Shown: piece by piece, positions 26,860 to 36,211 of the stretch | How positions within the stretch are numbered: position 1 is the first letter of the stretch | Layout of the letters: each line of letters begins with the position of its first letter | Origin: 66-474 sp050738155 | Lineage (GTDB): Bacteria > Pseudomonadota > Gammaproteobacteria > Xanthomonadales > Rhodanobacteraceae | Direction: 5' to 3' | Assembly (NCBI GenBank): GCA_050738155.1 | Contig: JBOHYW010000002.1 | Location: 7,317 to 71,316 of the forward strand | DNA: 64,000 bases | The notes under the pieces: model-generated | Told to the model about the DNA's origin: nothing | The model's input: the letters and a program-made list of their open reading frames with translations, nothing else | Databases searched by the model: none | Position numbers and translations under genes: made by a program

Positions 26860-28133
26860 TTGGTACCACCCGCCGGTGCGATCCAGTCGCGATAGCCGGG
26901 GCGCGCCGCACCCGCATCGTCATCGTCATCGAACGATGCAACAGCGCGTCCGCCGACCGTCTGATACAGCTTCAATGACCTGATCGCCATTGCATGCTGT
27001 TTGATGCGGAACCGTTTTCGCAACAAGGCCAATACGCCGTAATACTGGAAAATCACTACCAGTCCGTCTATCTGGACCCGGTGTCTCGGCCCCTGCAACA
27101 GCGTGAACGATCCGTACAACAGGATCATCGCGAGAAAGTAGATAACCATGAAACGCGCCGCAATGGTTGCTTTTTTCCAGACCACCCAGATTCCATAAAC
27201 CATCAGCGGCAACAGCAACCAATAGACGAGCTGTGGAATATCCAGGAATCCGTAACCGGTGTCCGTGTGGAAAGGTATTGGCGTCAGCGTGAACCGAAGC
27301 ACACCTACCAGCGGATTGTCCATTTTCGAGCGCAATGTATGCACTGCACCAAGCAGGCTGCCGTGCCCGAGCACGTGCACCGCCGCCGCCAGTCCGCAGA
27401 TTGCGAACAGCCACAACCACGGACTGCGCCTGCCGCGCGGAGACAGACCCAACGTGACCATGAACGCCATGCCGAGCATCAGCGGCACGTACAACCGCGT
27501 GACTGCCAGCACGCATGCCCCTGCTGCTGCGACCAGGATGGCGCGCCAGACCCTGCGTTCGGACATCAGAGCCACCGCGTAAACCACCGCGGCGGTCGCG
27601 GTGGCGACCAGCGTGTCCTTGAGGTTGGGTATTGTCGACCAGGCCAGGATGTCCGGGCTCAGTGCAAGAAAGACGAACAGGCCGACGCTGGTGCGGTCAC
27701 TCATGCCGAGGCCGATGCGTGCTGCCTTCATCAGCAACCCGGCGGCCAGGAACGTCAATACCACGTTCAGCGCGACCGGCGCGTAGTAGCCGATGCCGAA
27801 AATCTCCATGGCCGTTGCGTTGTAGACGTAATAGGCAACGTTCCAGCCGGTCACGGTATGCACCACCTGGTCATAATGACTCACGAAATTCAATATGCCT
27901 ATGTTGTCGTGCGCCAGCCTTCTTCCTATATTGAAATAATTCCAGTCATCAAAGAACGTATAGGTGCCGTTGAACAAGACGCCGAAATACAGCATGAACA
28001 AACCGGCCTTGATGATGGCGATTGCATAGCTCAACAGCGCGCGTCTGGTATACGCATACGAAACGAACAAACCAACCCCGGCGATGAAAGCCGTCGGCCA
28101 TACCAACTGATAGATTGGAAATGCATGCAGCAT
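26856..28133 (-). CDS. Multi-pass membrane protein, candidate polysaccharide polymerase (Wzy-type)
   Basis: A 425-residue protein with about ten hydrophobic segments and a larger loop around DDWNYFNIGRRLAHDNIGIL and TVTGWNVAYYVYNATAMEIF. It is the only candidate for the polymerase in a locus that has Wzx, Wzc and Wza. The start is ATG 28133, five bp after the stop of the upstream GT4; a longer reading inside that gene is spurious. Wzy proteins are too diverse to prove this from sequence; a GT39-like lipid-linked glycosyltransferase is the alternative. The acidic tail ASFDDDDDAG is odd. Confidence 0.6.
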   Translation of the reverse strand: MLHAFPIYQLVWPTAFIAGVGLFVSYAYTRRALLSYAIAIIKAGLFMLYFGVLFNGTYTFFDDWNYFNIGRRLAHDNIGILNFVSHYDQVVHTVTGWNVAYYVYNATAMEIFGIGYYAPVALNVVLTFLAAGLLMKAARIGLGMSDRTSVGLFVFLALSPDILAWSTIPNLKDTLVATATAAVVYAVALMSERRVWRAILVAAAGACVLAVTRLYVPLMLGMAFMVTLGLSPRGRRSPWLWLFAICGLAAAVHVLGHGSLLGAVHTLRSKMDNPLVGVLRFTLTPIPFHTDTGYGFLDIPQLVYWLLLPLMVYGIWVVWKKATIAARFMVIYFLAMILLYGSFTLLQGPRHRVQIDGLVVIFQYYGVLALLRKRFRIKQHAMAIRSLKLYQTVGGRAVASFDDDDDAGAARPGYRDWIAPAGGTK

Positions 28134-28138
28134 GGCGG

Positions 28139-29344
28139 TCAGGTTCGCTTGTACCGTCCACACAATTCGTGGAATACCTGTTCCGAATTGTGCAGCAGCG
28201 AATCCATCGAAAAGGTTTCCACGATGCGCTGCCTTGCCATGGTCCCCAACCCGGCTGGCGCAGCCGTACCGTCCAGCGATGCCCCGAGGCATTCGATGGC
28301 GCTGGCCAGTGCGGCCGGATTGCGCGCTTCGACCACCGCGCCACACTCGCCCACGATGCGGGCGGAGTCGCCGACATTGGTCACTGCGCACGGTCGCTCG
28401 CAGGCCATTGCCTCGGCGATGACGTTGGGAAAACCCTCGCCCCATGAACTGGAAACGGCGACGTCAAGCGCGCTGTAAACCGCGGCCATGTCGTTGCGCG
28501 CGCCAGCCCAGACCAGACGGTCACCCAATCCCAGCCGTTGCGCTTGCGCCTTGATCGACTGCACGTAACCTGGCTCGCCGCCGCCGACACAGACGAACCG
28601 CCAGCGCGCATCGCGCGCCGCCAGCAACGCCGCGGCCTGCAGAAACGTGGCGTGGTCCTTGATGGGATCGATCCGTCCGACCAGACCCGCCAACATGCAG
28701 GTATCGGCGACGTCCCAGTCCAGCCGCATGCGTTGCCGCCCCGCCGCATCGAACCGAAACCGTTGCGTGTCGATGCCGTTGGCGACGACCTTGATGCGCG
28801 TTCCCGGATAACCGAGCGACGCGTGGTAGCTCGCGCCGGCTTCGGAGTTGGCGATGATGCTGTCGGCGAAACGCGCGACCTTGCGGGTCATGTTGAAGGT
28901 CAGTCGCGACAACCAGTCGCGATCCCCGCGGTCGATCAGGGTGGAACGCACGCCCCACACCACCCGTGTGCGCGGATGCGCCGCGCGTGCCAGCAGCGCC
29001 AGCAGATTGGCGACCGGCATGTAACCGTGCACGATCACGGCATTGGTGTTGCGGAAAGTGCGCAACAACCGCCACAGGAAACGGGCCACGTCCCAGCGGC
29101 CGCTCTTGCGCAGGTCGATCAGCGGCACACCGGCATTTTCCAGATCGGCCTGGAAGATGCCGCCGCCATAAAAACAAACCACCGTGACGGGCCACCCGCG
29201 TCGGTGCAGCCCGGCCGCCAGCGCCACCAATTGCCGTTCCGCACCACCCTGCCTGAGCGATCTCGCCAGGAACAACACGCGCGGCAGGCTGCGGCTTGCA
29301 TCCACCCGCATCTCGTCGTCCTGCATTTCGCAGACGGCGCTCAT
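28139..29344 (-). CDS. GT4-family glycosyltransferase
   Basis: A 401-residue GT-B enzyme with LPRVLFLARSLRQGGAERQL at the N-terminus, IKVVANGIDTQRF near residue 185, GLVGRIDPIKDHATFL near residue 225, and SSSWGEGFPNVIAEAMACERP near residue 305. The ATG at 29344 overlaps the stop of the upstream GT4 (ATGA). Like its neighbour at 25720 it should act on the lipid-linked repeat unit at the cytoplasmic face. Confidence 0.93.
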   Translation of the reverse strand: MSAVCEMQDDEMRVDASRSLPRVLFLARSLRQGGAERQLVALAAGLHRRGWPVTVVCFYGGGIFQADLENAGVPLIDLRKSGRWDVARFLWRLLRTFRNTNAVIVHGYMPVANLLALLARAAHPRTRVVWGVRSTLIDRGDRDWLSRLTFNMTRKVARFADSIIANSEAGASYHASLGYPGTRIKVVANGIDTQRFRFDAAGRQRMRLDWDVADTCMLAGLVGRIDPIKDHATFLQAAALLAARDARWRFVCVGGGEPGYVQSIKAQAQRLGLGDRLVWAGARNDMAAVYSALDVAVSSSWGEGFPNVIAEAMACERPCAVTNVGDSARIVGECGAVVEARNPAALASAIECLGASLDGTAAPAGLGTMARQRIVETFSMDSLLHNSEQVFHELCGRYKRT

Positions 29345-30492
29345 CGTTGCAATGCCCGTTGCATTTGCGGCGCCGGTCGCAGGCTGGACGCCACCAGTTC
29401 GTCCCACTGGTCGAGGATCGCCGACAGCGAGTAATGGATGCGCACCTCACGCGCGCGAATCCCGAGGCGTTCGCGCAGGTCCGCGTCGCGCATCAGGACA
29501 TCGAGCGCCTCCGCGAGCGCCGGCACGTCGCCCGCCGGAACCAGCCAGCCATTGCGGCCGTGTTCGATCAACTCGCGCGGGCCGGTGTCGCAATCGAAAC
29601 TCACGCAAGCCCGGCTCTCCGACATGGCTTCCAGCAGTGCATTGGGAATTCCCTCGAAGCGCGACGACAACACGAACAGATCCGCACGTCGCATTGCGTC
29701 GCGCACATGCGGATCGAATCCCGGCATGCTGACCCGCGACGCGAGCCCGGCGGCATCGATCATCCGCGCGAGGTCCTCGCGCAATTTGCCTTCGCCCAGA
29801 ATAACCAGGTCCCAGTCGGCGTGGATTCCGGCAATACGCGCGAACGCGCGAATCAGCAAGTCGAAGCCCTTTTGGTGCGCAAGCCGTCCCACCGCCAGCA
29901 GCGTGCGACGGTCGCCACGGCGCCCGGGTTGCAGCGGGTGCACCCCGCGCGCACCGACCAGGCCATCCGCCGGTTCGGACAGTATCGGGTTCGGTATCAC
30001 CGCAACCTTGTGCGCCAACGTGGCCAGCGGACCCGCACAACGCTGCGTCTGCACCACCACGGCCGCCGCGCGCGGATACAACAGCCGGTACATCACGCGC
30101 CATACGCCGTGCACGCCATGCCCGACCGGGAACGTGCGTTCCGAGACAATGATCGGCATGCGTGTCCCAAATAGCGAGGCCAGCACCAGAACGTTGTTCT
30201 TGGCGATGAAGCTGATCACGACATCCGGTTGCAACGTCGTGATCGCGCGGCGCAGGGCGAACAGACGCGTGACGTTGTGCCCGATTCCGGCCAGGACATT
30301 CGTCGACAGACCCGCAACGCCCAAGGCGATCCGACGCACGCCCGGATCGAGCACATACCTGTCACGGTCGCTCGAAGAAAGCGTGACCAGCGTGACCTCG
30401 TGGCCGCGCTCGGCCCAGGCGTTGGCGAGCGCCGCCATGACGCGTTCGGCGCCGCCACCGCCCAGGGATGAAATGGCCAAAGCAATCCTCAT
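29341..30492 (-). CDS. GT4-family glycosyltransferase
   Basis: A 383-residue GT-B enzyme starting MRIALAISSLGGGGAERVMA. VAVIPNPI near residue 185, LLAVGRLAHQKGFDLLIRAF near residue 225 and SSRFEGIPNALLEAMSESRA near residue 300 are the donor-site blocks, and FDCDTGPRELIEHGRNGWLV follows, as in amylovoran and GumH-like enzymes. The start overlaps the wzx stop (ATGA). The longer upstream reading lies inside wzx and is not real. Confidence 0.93.
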   Translation of the reverse strand: MRIALAISSLGGGGAERVMAALANAWAERGHEVTLVTLSSSDRDRYVLDPGVRRIALGVAGLSTNVLAGIGHNVTRLFALRRAITTLQPDVVISFIAKNNVLVLASLFGTRMPIIVSERTFPVGHGVHGVWRVMYRLLYPRAAAVVVQTQRCAGPLATLAHKVAVIPNPILSEPADGLVGARGVHPLQPGRRGDRRTLLAVGRLAHQKGFDLLIRAFARIAGIHADWDLVILGEGKLREDLARMIDAAGLASRVSMPGFDPHVRDAMRRADLFVLSSRFEGIPNALLEAMSESRACVSFDCDTGPRELIEHGRNGWLVPAGDVPALAEALDVLMRDADLRERLGIRAREVRIHYSLSAILDQWDELVASSLRPAPQMQRALQR

Positions 30493-31874
30493 GTCTTGCC
30501 ACCCTTGCTTGCGGTTGAACACCTGCCGAACACCGACGGTTCCACCCCCAGTCGCGTGGCGACGAACCACCACGCCAAGCCTCGCCAGACCAGCACCGAC
30601 AGCACCGCGCCGATCGCCGCGCCGGTGGCACCCAGTCGCGGAACCAGCACGGCTGCGGCAGCGCAGTTCACGGCAATGCCGATCAACACGAACAACGATG
30701 CCTGCATCTGGTATCTGGTCATCGACAACATGAAGCCGACCTCGCCGAAACAGGTGCTGATGCAATAGCCAAGCAGCAAGATCAGCAACGGCACGTAGGC
30801 GACTTCGAAACCCTGTCCGAACAAACCCAGCACCCAATGACCGGCCGCCGCGCAGAACAAGGCGACCGCCAGCGCGCCCGCCAACCCGAGGCGCGCGGCG
30901 TAGACCGACACGGTCTGCAGCCCTTGCATGTCGCCCGCGTCATAGCGCTCGGCGATCATCGGCGCCAGCACCACGTTGACGGCGCGCATCGCGAACAGCG
31001 CGAAGCCGGCCATCTTCACGGCCGCGTAGTATGGCCCCACGTCGCCGGTACCCATGATCGCGCCGAGGATCATCACGTCCAGGCGATTGCCGGTGACGAT
31101 GATGATCGACAGCAACGACAGTTGCGAACCCACCACGGCCCAACGCTTGAACTCGTAGCTCGGCCGCACCGCCCGGCCCTGCACCGGCCACGCACGCGTC
31201 ATGTGCGAGGCGGAAGCCACCAGCGAAAGCAGCGCGGCCACCGCCACGCACGCGGCCGCCACCGGTGCGTCGAAACGCGCCACGGTGAGCATGGCCAGCC
31301 CGAGCAATCCCATCAGTACGATCGGGCGCATCACGGTCGAATAGATGCCGGTCGTGACCGGCCGCTTGAAAGAACGATGCATGGCGCCGCTCTGCTGGAG
31401 CTGCGTCAGGATCGGCAGCATCGCGAACCCGATGTAAAAGGTCGCACGCCAACTCGCGCTGTGCCCGGCGCCCACGAAATACACGACCAGGCAACCGACC
31501 AGCGCGACAACCACGCTGGTCACGAACACGAACAACCCCAGCCCGACCCGCAAGCCCAGCACCTTGCTCCAGTCCCGTTCCTGGATGTACGTCGGCAGGA
31601 ATCGGATGATGCTGATGTCCTGGCCCGCCTGCGCGACCATTGCCAGCACGCTGACCCAACTGAACATCAACGCGTAGATGCCGTATTCGGCGCGGCCGAT
31701 CAGTCTCGCCATGACCAGGTTTGCGACCAGGCCAAGTCCGGTGCCGGCGACCGAGACGATGAACGCCCCGGACGCCCCGCGCCGCAGCAGGCGCATGCGG
31801 CCGGCATGGCCCAACGCGGGCCGCGGGCTGGCGGGCACGTCTGATGAATCCCCGGTGGCTTCGCGCGAAACCAT
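30489..31874 (-). CDS. wzx: Wzx-type polysaccharide flippase (MATE/MOP superfamily)
   Basis: A 461-residue protein with about 12 to 14 membrane segments. The N-terminal GASGAFIVSVAGTGLGLVAN and ARLIGRAEYGIYALMFS (with the family's LG..EYG-like turn) are typical of polysaccharide flippases; the C-terminal PRLGATGAAIGAVLSVLVW is likewise conserved. It would flip the undecaprenyl-linked repeat unit to the periplasm for polymerisation. It overlaps the GT4 downstream by 4 bp and is 59 bp downstream of the kinase-like gene. Confidence 0.9.
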   Translation of the reverse strand: MVSREATGDSSDVPASPRPALGHAGRMRLLRRGASGAFIVSVAGTGLGLVANLVMARLIGRAEYGIYALMFSWVSVLAMVAQAGQDISIIRFLPTYIQERDWSKVLGLRVGLGLFVFVTSVVVALVGCLVVYFVGAGHSASWRATFYIGFAMLPILTQLQQSGAMHRSFKRPVTTGIYSTVMRPIVLMGLLGLAMLTVARFDAPVAAACVAVAALLSLVASASHMTRAWPVQGRAVRPSYEFKRWAVVGSQLSLLSIIIVTGNRLDVMILGAIMGTGDVGPYYAAVKMAGFALFAMRAVNVVLAPMIAERYDAGDMQGLQTVSVYAARLGLAGALAVALFCAAAGHWVLGLFGQGFEVAYVPLLILLLGYCISTCFGEVGFMLSMTRYQMQASLFVLIGIAVNCAAAAVLVPRLGATGAAIGAVLSVLVWRGLAWWFVATRLGVEPSVFGRCSTASKGGKT

Positions 31875-31933
31875 TCAGGCACCCGCCCGCATCGACTTCC
31901 ACGCAATGGCCCTCGGCAAATCCATGCAATACG

Positions 31934-33202
31934 TCATCCTTGCGCCATCCCCACCAACCTGGCGAAGCGCGGATGCGTGAGCAGGACGTCCAGCATCGCG
32001 GCATCATTCCGCTCGCTTTCCCATTGCAACGGCGTGCCGTCGACGGATGGTGGCTGGCGGCTGGCGCCACGCAGCGCTTGCACGCACTGGTATGCGACCA
32101 GTCGGCTGTACGCATCCGCTTCGCCGCGGCCGAGTTCGCCTACCAGCGTTCGCATGATCGTCTCGGCGTGCCGCAAGGGCCGTGCCACCGCCAAACGTGT
32201 CTGGACATCGAGATAGCGGATCAGATCGAAATCGGCCGGATAATCGCCGCCGGCATATTCCCAATCGAAAACGAAAAGCTTGTCGCGATACATGAAGGTG
32301 TTCACTGGCGTGAAATCACCGTGCGCCAATCCGCGTGAAGCGAGCAATTCCGGTCGTGCTGCCAGCATCCACAGCGCGCGCCCGAGACGGACCCGCCATT
32401 CGGAAGACAGGCATCCATCGAGCGCCCGCGCCTGTGCATCCCAACCACGCAACAACACGTCCCCGCTTCTCGCCCACACCGCCTCGGTTCGCACCGCCAG
32501 TTCATCCAGGAAACGCAAATGGGCCGTCCGCAGATGCGATGGCGAACCTTTGCGCGGCGCATCGATGGTATCCATCACCAGCACCGCCGCGCCGTCGCGA
32601 ATTTCGTTGAGCAATACGCGCGGGATTATCGCCGACTGCAAGCCGGTGCGGCGCAGCTCCTGCATGATGGATGCTTCGCGCACGAGCAATGCGTGCACGG
32701 CCGGAACGCAAGCCACCTTGGCATAGCCCTTGACGCGGCCTGCGCCGTCCATGAACTGCACGACCAGCTTGCGATGTGGACCTGCGGTGCCACTGAAGAA
32801 TGCGTCGTGCATGGGTTCCGAATCAAACACGCCGGCAAGCCGGTTGGCGCCGGAGACGTGCACGCCTTGCCAACCCCACAGCCCCGCCAGTCCGAGCCGG
32901 GCCATGGCGACGGCGCAGTGTTTGAGTGCACGCGGCATCGGACGCATCGGCTGCACGAATGCCATGGAACTTGCGCAAACTGCGCGCGGCTGCGACGGCA
33001 ACATGAACCAGCGCATGCCTGATCGGCCGGACAACCAACGGTATGGCCGCGAACCCGCATGCGATATTTCCGATACGCGCAGCCCAAGCGCCTGCATTTC
33101 ACGCAGCGCAGGCCGCAACCGGGAATTCAAAGCGGCGGTGCGAGCCTCCGCCGCCGGCACAAGCTGCGGCGATGGTCCGTGGTCAACCGCTCCGACTGCC
33201 AT
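31934..33202 (-). CDS. Phosphotransferase-like (APH/choline kinase fold) protein
   Basis: A 422-residue protein whose C-terminal half has the aminoglycoside phosphotransferase-type catalytic loop LAHGDFTPVNTF near residue 305 and the metal site LFVFDWEYAGGDYPADFDLIRY just after it. The N-terminal ~190 residues contain VKGYAKVACVPAVHALLVREA, an ATP-binding N-lobe. The ATG at 33202 is 16 bp downstream of the wzc stop, without a clear Shine-Dalgarno. Sugar or glycan phosphorylation is the likely job given the locus; the substrate is unknown. Confidence 0.75.
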   Translation of the reverse strand: MAVGAVDHGPSPQLVPAAEARTAALNSRLRPALREMQALGLRVSEISHAGSRPYRWLSGRSGMRWFMLPSQPRAVCASSMAFVQPMRPMPRALKHCAVAMARLGLAGLWGWQGVHVSGANRLAGVFDSEPMHDAFFSGTAGPHRKLVVQFMDGAGRVKGYAKVACVPAVHALLVREASIMQELRRTGLQSAIIPRVLLNEIRDGAAVLVMDTIDAPRKGSPSHLRTAHLRFLDELAVRTEAVWARSGDVLLRGWDAQARALDGCLSSEWRVRLGRALWMLAARPELLASRGLAHGDFTPVNTFMYRDKLFVFDWEYAGGDYPADFDLIRYLDVQTRLAVARPLRHAETIMRTLVGELGRGEADAYSRLVAYQCVQALRGASRQPPSVDGTPLQWESERNDAAMLDVLLTHPRFARLVGMAQG

Positions 33203-33218
33203 CTGGAGGCGGTCCCGA

Positions 33219-35492
33219 TCAACTGGCGAAGCTGGTGTTGTAGCCGTACACGGAATAGCCGCCATTGCGTTTCTCCACGCCATTGAACACCACACCCTTG
33301 ATCTCGACACCGGCCTGCCCGAATCGCTGCATGGCCATTTCGACCTCGCGCGATTGATTGAGACCGAAGCGCACCACCAGCAAGCTGGTGCCCACGTGTC
33401 GGCCGATGATCGCGGCATCGGTTACCGCCAGGACTGGCGGGCTGTCGATCACGATCAGATCGTATTTCGGCGACAGTTGTCGCAGCAGCGCGGCAAACCG
33501 CGGCCGCATCAACAACTCGGAGGGATCGGGCGGCTTCCTGCCACTGGCGATGAAATACAGGCCGTCGAGCTCGTCGACCGGCCGGATCGCTTCATCCACT
33601 TCGATCGCGCCCGCGAGCAGTTCGGACAAGCCGTTCTCGGGACGGCCGCCCAATACGGTGTGCAGCTTGCCGTCGCGCATGTTGGCGTCGATCAGCAACA
33701 CGCGTTGGCCAGCTTGCGCGCTCAGTGCGGCAAGGTTCGCGGAAATGAAGGTCTTGCCGGCCTTGGGGCTCGATCCGCAAATCATCAGGCGGTTGTCGGC
33801 TGCATCCGGTCGGATGAAACACAGGCTCGTGCGCAGCCCGCGCAAGGCTTCCGCCGCGAGGTCGCCGGGCGCCGTCAACGCCAGCAGACGCTGCTGCCCG
33901 CGCGCGAACAGCCGGTTGCCGCCCTTTTGCGACAGCGCGAGTTGCTGGTCGCTCAACGGGATCGCGGTGTACACCGGCAACCCGAGTTGTTCGATGTCCG
34001 CCGGGTCTTCGACGCCACGCTTGAGTATCTGCCGCAACAGCACGAACGCCACCGCCAGGAAGCCGCCGACGAAGGTGCACCCTGCCACCGTGGTCAACTT
34101 CTTCGGCTTGGCGGGACGAGTGATGTCGACGGCCGGCGCGTCCACGATTCGCGTGGTGCCAACCGTGCCGGCCTGCGCAATTTCCAGTTGCTGCGCTTCC
34201 TTGAGCAAGCCCGTATACGTGGTATCGAGCACGTTCACGTTGCCCTTCAGGCGCAACAGCTCGCGCTGGGTGTCGGGCAGCGTGCCCAATTGTTTTTCGA
34301 TCGCGGCCTTCTGCCCGTTCAAGGTGGCGATCTGCTTCTCGACTGCCTTGTAGGCTGGATGTTGCGGCGTGTACAGGCGCGCGTCCTGGACCTTCTGCAC
34401 CTTGAGTTGTTGCAGGCTGGCTTCGATGGTGTCCATGCGCGTCAGCAAACTTTGCGTCTGCATCGGCACGTTCACCGAATGCGCCTTGATCTGGTAAGCG
34501 TTGAGCGCAGCCTGTGCCTTCTCGAGCTGCTGCTTCACCACTGGCATCTGCTGCTTGACGAACTTCAGGCTGTTGGCGGCCTGCGCAGAGTTGCGGCCCA
34601 CGTTCTGGGCAAGGTACGCCTTGGTGACCTGGCCGAGGATGGCGACCGCCATGGCCGGGCTGGAACTGTCGTAACTCAACGTGATGACGTTCGATTCGGG
34701 CGCCGTCTGCTTCGCCTGGATGGCATTCTGCAACCTGTGCACGGTCGTCATTTCGTAATTGCGGACGACGTGGAAATGCATGCCGGGGTTGGCGTGCATG
34801 CCGGATACCAGCATCGTGATGCCCGCGCCCTTGGCAACCTGGCCAACCTGGCCGCGCAACAACAAGCGTCCGCGCAACAACGGAATCGAACTGTCTTGCC
34901 ACAGCGAGTACGCGCCATTCTTGCTGGCAATCAAGGTCAATTTCTTTCCGTACAAGTCACGCGGCACGTCGAGTTTCGGCACCTTCAGTTGTGCGCCGCC
35001 CCAACCGTAGCTTGCAAACCCGGGCCAAGCCGGCGCGACGTCACCGGGCGCCGCCGGCGTGAAGTTTCGCGCAGCCAGGCTGCCCAGCAGCGGCACCCGG
35101 TACGGGCTGACCACGATGTTCAAATTGAGCGCGTCGACGGCCTTCTTGGCCACCGACTGCGAGGTGAGGATCGAAAGCGCGTCGGTGGCTTCCGGGTTGC
35201 GCGCACCCACCGCCTGCTCGAATTCCGTGATGCCCGGCAGGGTCGGCGCCTGCTCCACCTGCACCATCGCTGTCGCCCGATACACCGGCGTGGCGATGAG
35301 CACGTAAGCTGCCCCGAGCAGGAAAAAGATGACGGTGATCGCAATGATCATCCGCTTGTGGTCGATCAGGGTGCCGAGCAAGGCCCGCAGATCGATTTCA
35401 TCGCCATGTTGTTCGGGCGGCGGCAGCGAAAGCGGGCCGTCCGCCGCGTGGCGCGAATATCCCAATTGTCTTGCAGGTGTCATCGCACTCAT
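33219..35492 (-). CDS. wzc: Wzc-like polysaccharide co-polymerase/bacterial tyrosine kinase
   Basis: A 757-residue PCP-2a protein controlling polymer length and export. Two membrane segments (MIIAITVIFFLLGAAYVLIA, and GCTFVGGFLAVAFVLL near residue 475) flank a periplasmic domain with long coiled coils. The cytoplasmic BY-kinase domain has Walker A GSSPKAGKTFISANLA near residue 580, Walker A' VLLIDANMRD and Walker B LIVIDSPPVLAVTDA. The C-terminus GGYSVYGYNTSFAS holds three tyrosines as the autophosphorylation cluster. ATG at 35492 or 35483 could be the start. It heads the long minus-strand operon. Confidence 0.93.
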   Translation of the reverse strand: MSAMTPARQLGYSRHAADGPLSLPPPEQHGDEIDLRALLGTLIDHKRMIIAITVIFFLLGAAYVLIATPVYRATAMVQVEQAPTLPGITEFEQAVGARNPEATDALSILTSQSVAKKAVDALNLNIVVSPYRVPLLGSLAARNFTPAAPGDVAPAWPGFASYGWGGAQLKVPKLDVPRDLYGKKLTLIASKNGAYSLWQDSSIPLLRGRLLLRGQVGQVAKGAGITMLVSGMHANPGMHFHVVRNYEMTTVHRLQNAIQAKQTAPESNVITLSYDSSSPAMAVAILGQVTKAYLAQNVGRNSAQAANSLKFVKQQMPVVKQQLEKAQAALNAYQIKAHSVNVPMQTQSLLTRMDTIEASLQQLKVQKVQDARLYTPQHPAYKAVEKQIATLNGQKAAIEKQLGTLPDTQRELLRLKGNVNVLDTTYTGLLKEAQQLEIAQAGTVGTTRIVDAPAVDITRPAKPKKLTTVAGCTFVGGFLAVAFVLLRQILKRGVEDPADIEQLGLPVYTAIPLSDQQLALSQKGGNRLFARGQQRLLALTAPGDLAAEALRGLRTSLCFIRPDAADNRLMICGSSPKAGKTFISANLAALSAQAGQRVLLIDANMRDGKLHTVLGGRPENGLSELLAGAIEVDEAIRPVDELDGLYFIASGRKPPDPSELLMRPRFAALLRQLSPKYDLIVIDSPPVLAVTDAAIIGRHVGTSLLVVRFGLNQSREVEMAMQRFGQAGVEIKGVVFNGVEKRNGGYSVYGYNTSFAS

Positions 35493-36211
35493 CCCGGAGT
35501 CGTCGAGGCCGGTCACTGGAAGCACTTGTGCGATGCACCCCGGCAAGGCCCATCGCGCTTCACGTCATCATCGTCATCTTCACGATACGTCCGCCGCACC
35601 TCGAAACCGGCACCACACATCGATTTTCGTCAAGCGGATCTGCTGCGTGTTTGCTGCGGGCGACAAGTCGAATGACCCACCACGCTCCGAATTGTTCCAC
35701 TCGACTTTCTGGTGAAATCCGGAAATGCAATTGTTGCAATGACGCGCTGAACGGACCCATCACGAATGTGGCAATCAGTGGGAATAATTTTCACATTCAG
35801 TCATCAGACAGACAGTTGAACGGTCATAAAGCCGAGTGCGCGCGGAACCTTGACGTGATATATCCGCGGCAAATATCGTCCACTGACAATGTCAAGGCGC
35901 CTTGATTCAGCCAAACATGCTGGACACGATCAAACCAACGTGGCTTACTGACACAACCTTGTCGTTGTCGTGTGATCACGCTGTCGGCCGAAGTGCGGTT
36001 CGCATCGGCGGGCGATACTCGCGATCGACGGCGTCGTTCACGCGCCGCGCCTGGAACACGCAGGCGACTACCGCCACGCCCGCCGCACGGCGAAGTTCGG
36101 CATGCCGCCCGATGCTTTACGCAGGAACCATGCAGCCCGACGGTGCCCGTTGAGGGCACTGAACGACCGCGTTTCGTGGCGATGAGCCATCACGGATTCG
36201 AGGCACTGACC
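35493..36211. other. Divergent regulatory gap between wzc and wza
   Basis: The 719 bp separate the two export genes and contain no credible gene. Around 35775-35890 the sequence is AT-richer (GGGAATAATTTTCACATTCA, GTGATATATCCGCGGCAAAT), and the 8-bp palindrome GTGATCAC lies near 35970-35977. Promoters for both the wzc-led operon and wza should lie here. No operator can be assigned. Confidence 0.4.

Noticed and set aside
32730..35675. 981-residue plus-strand frame opposite wzc and the kinase-like gene
   Set aside because: The opposite strand encodes Walker motifs and a full Wzc; this frame is its mirror without domains.
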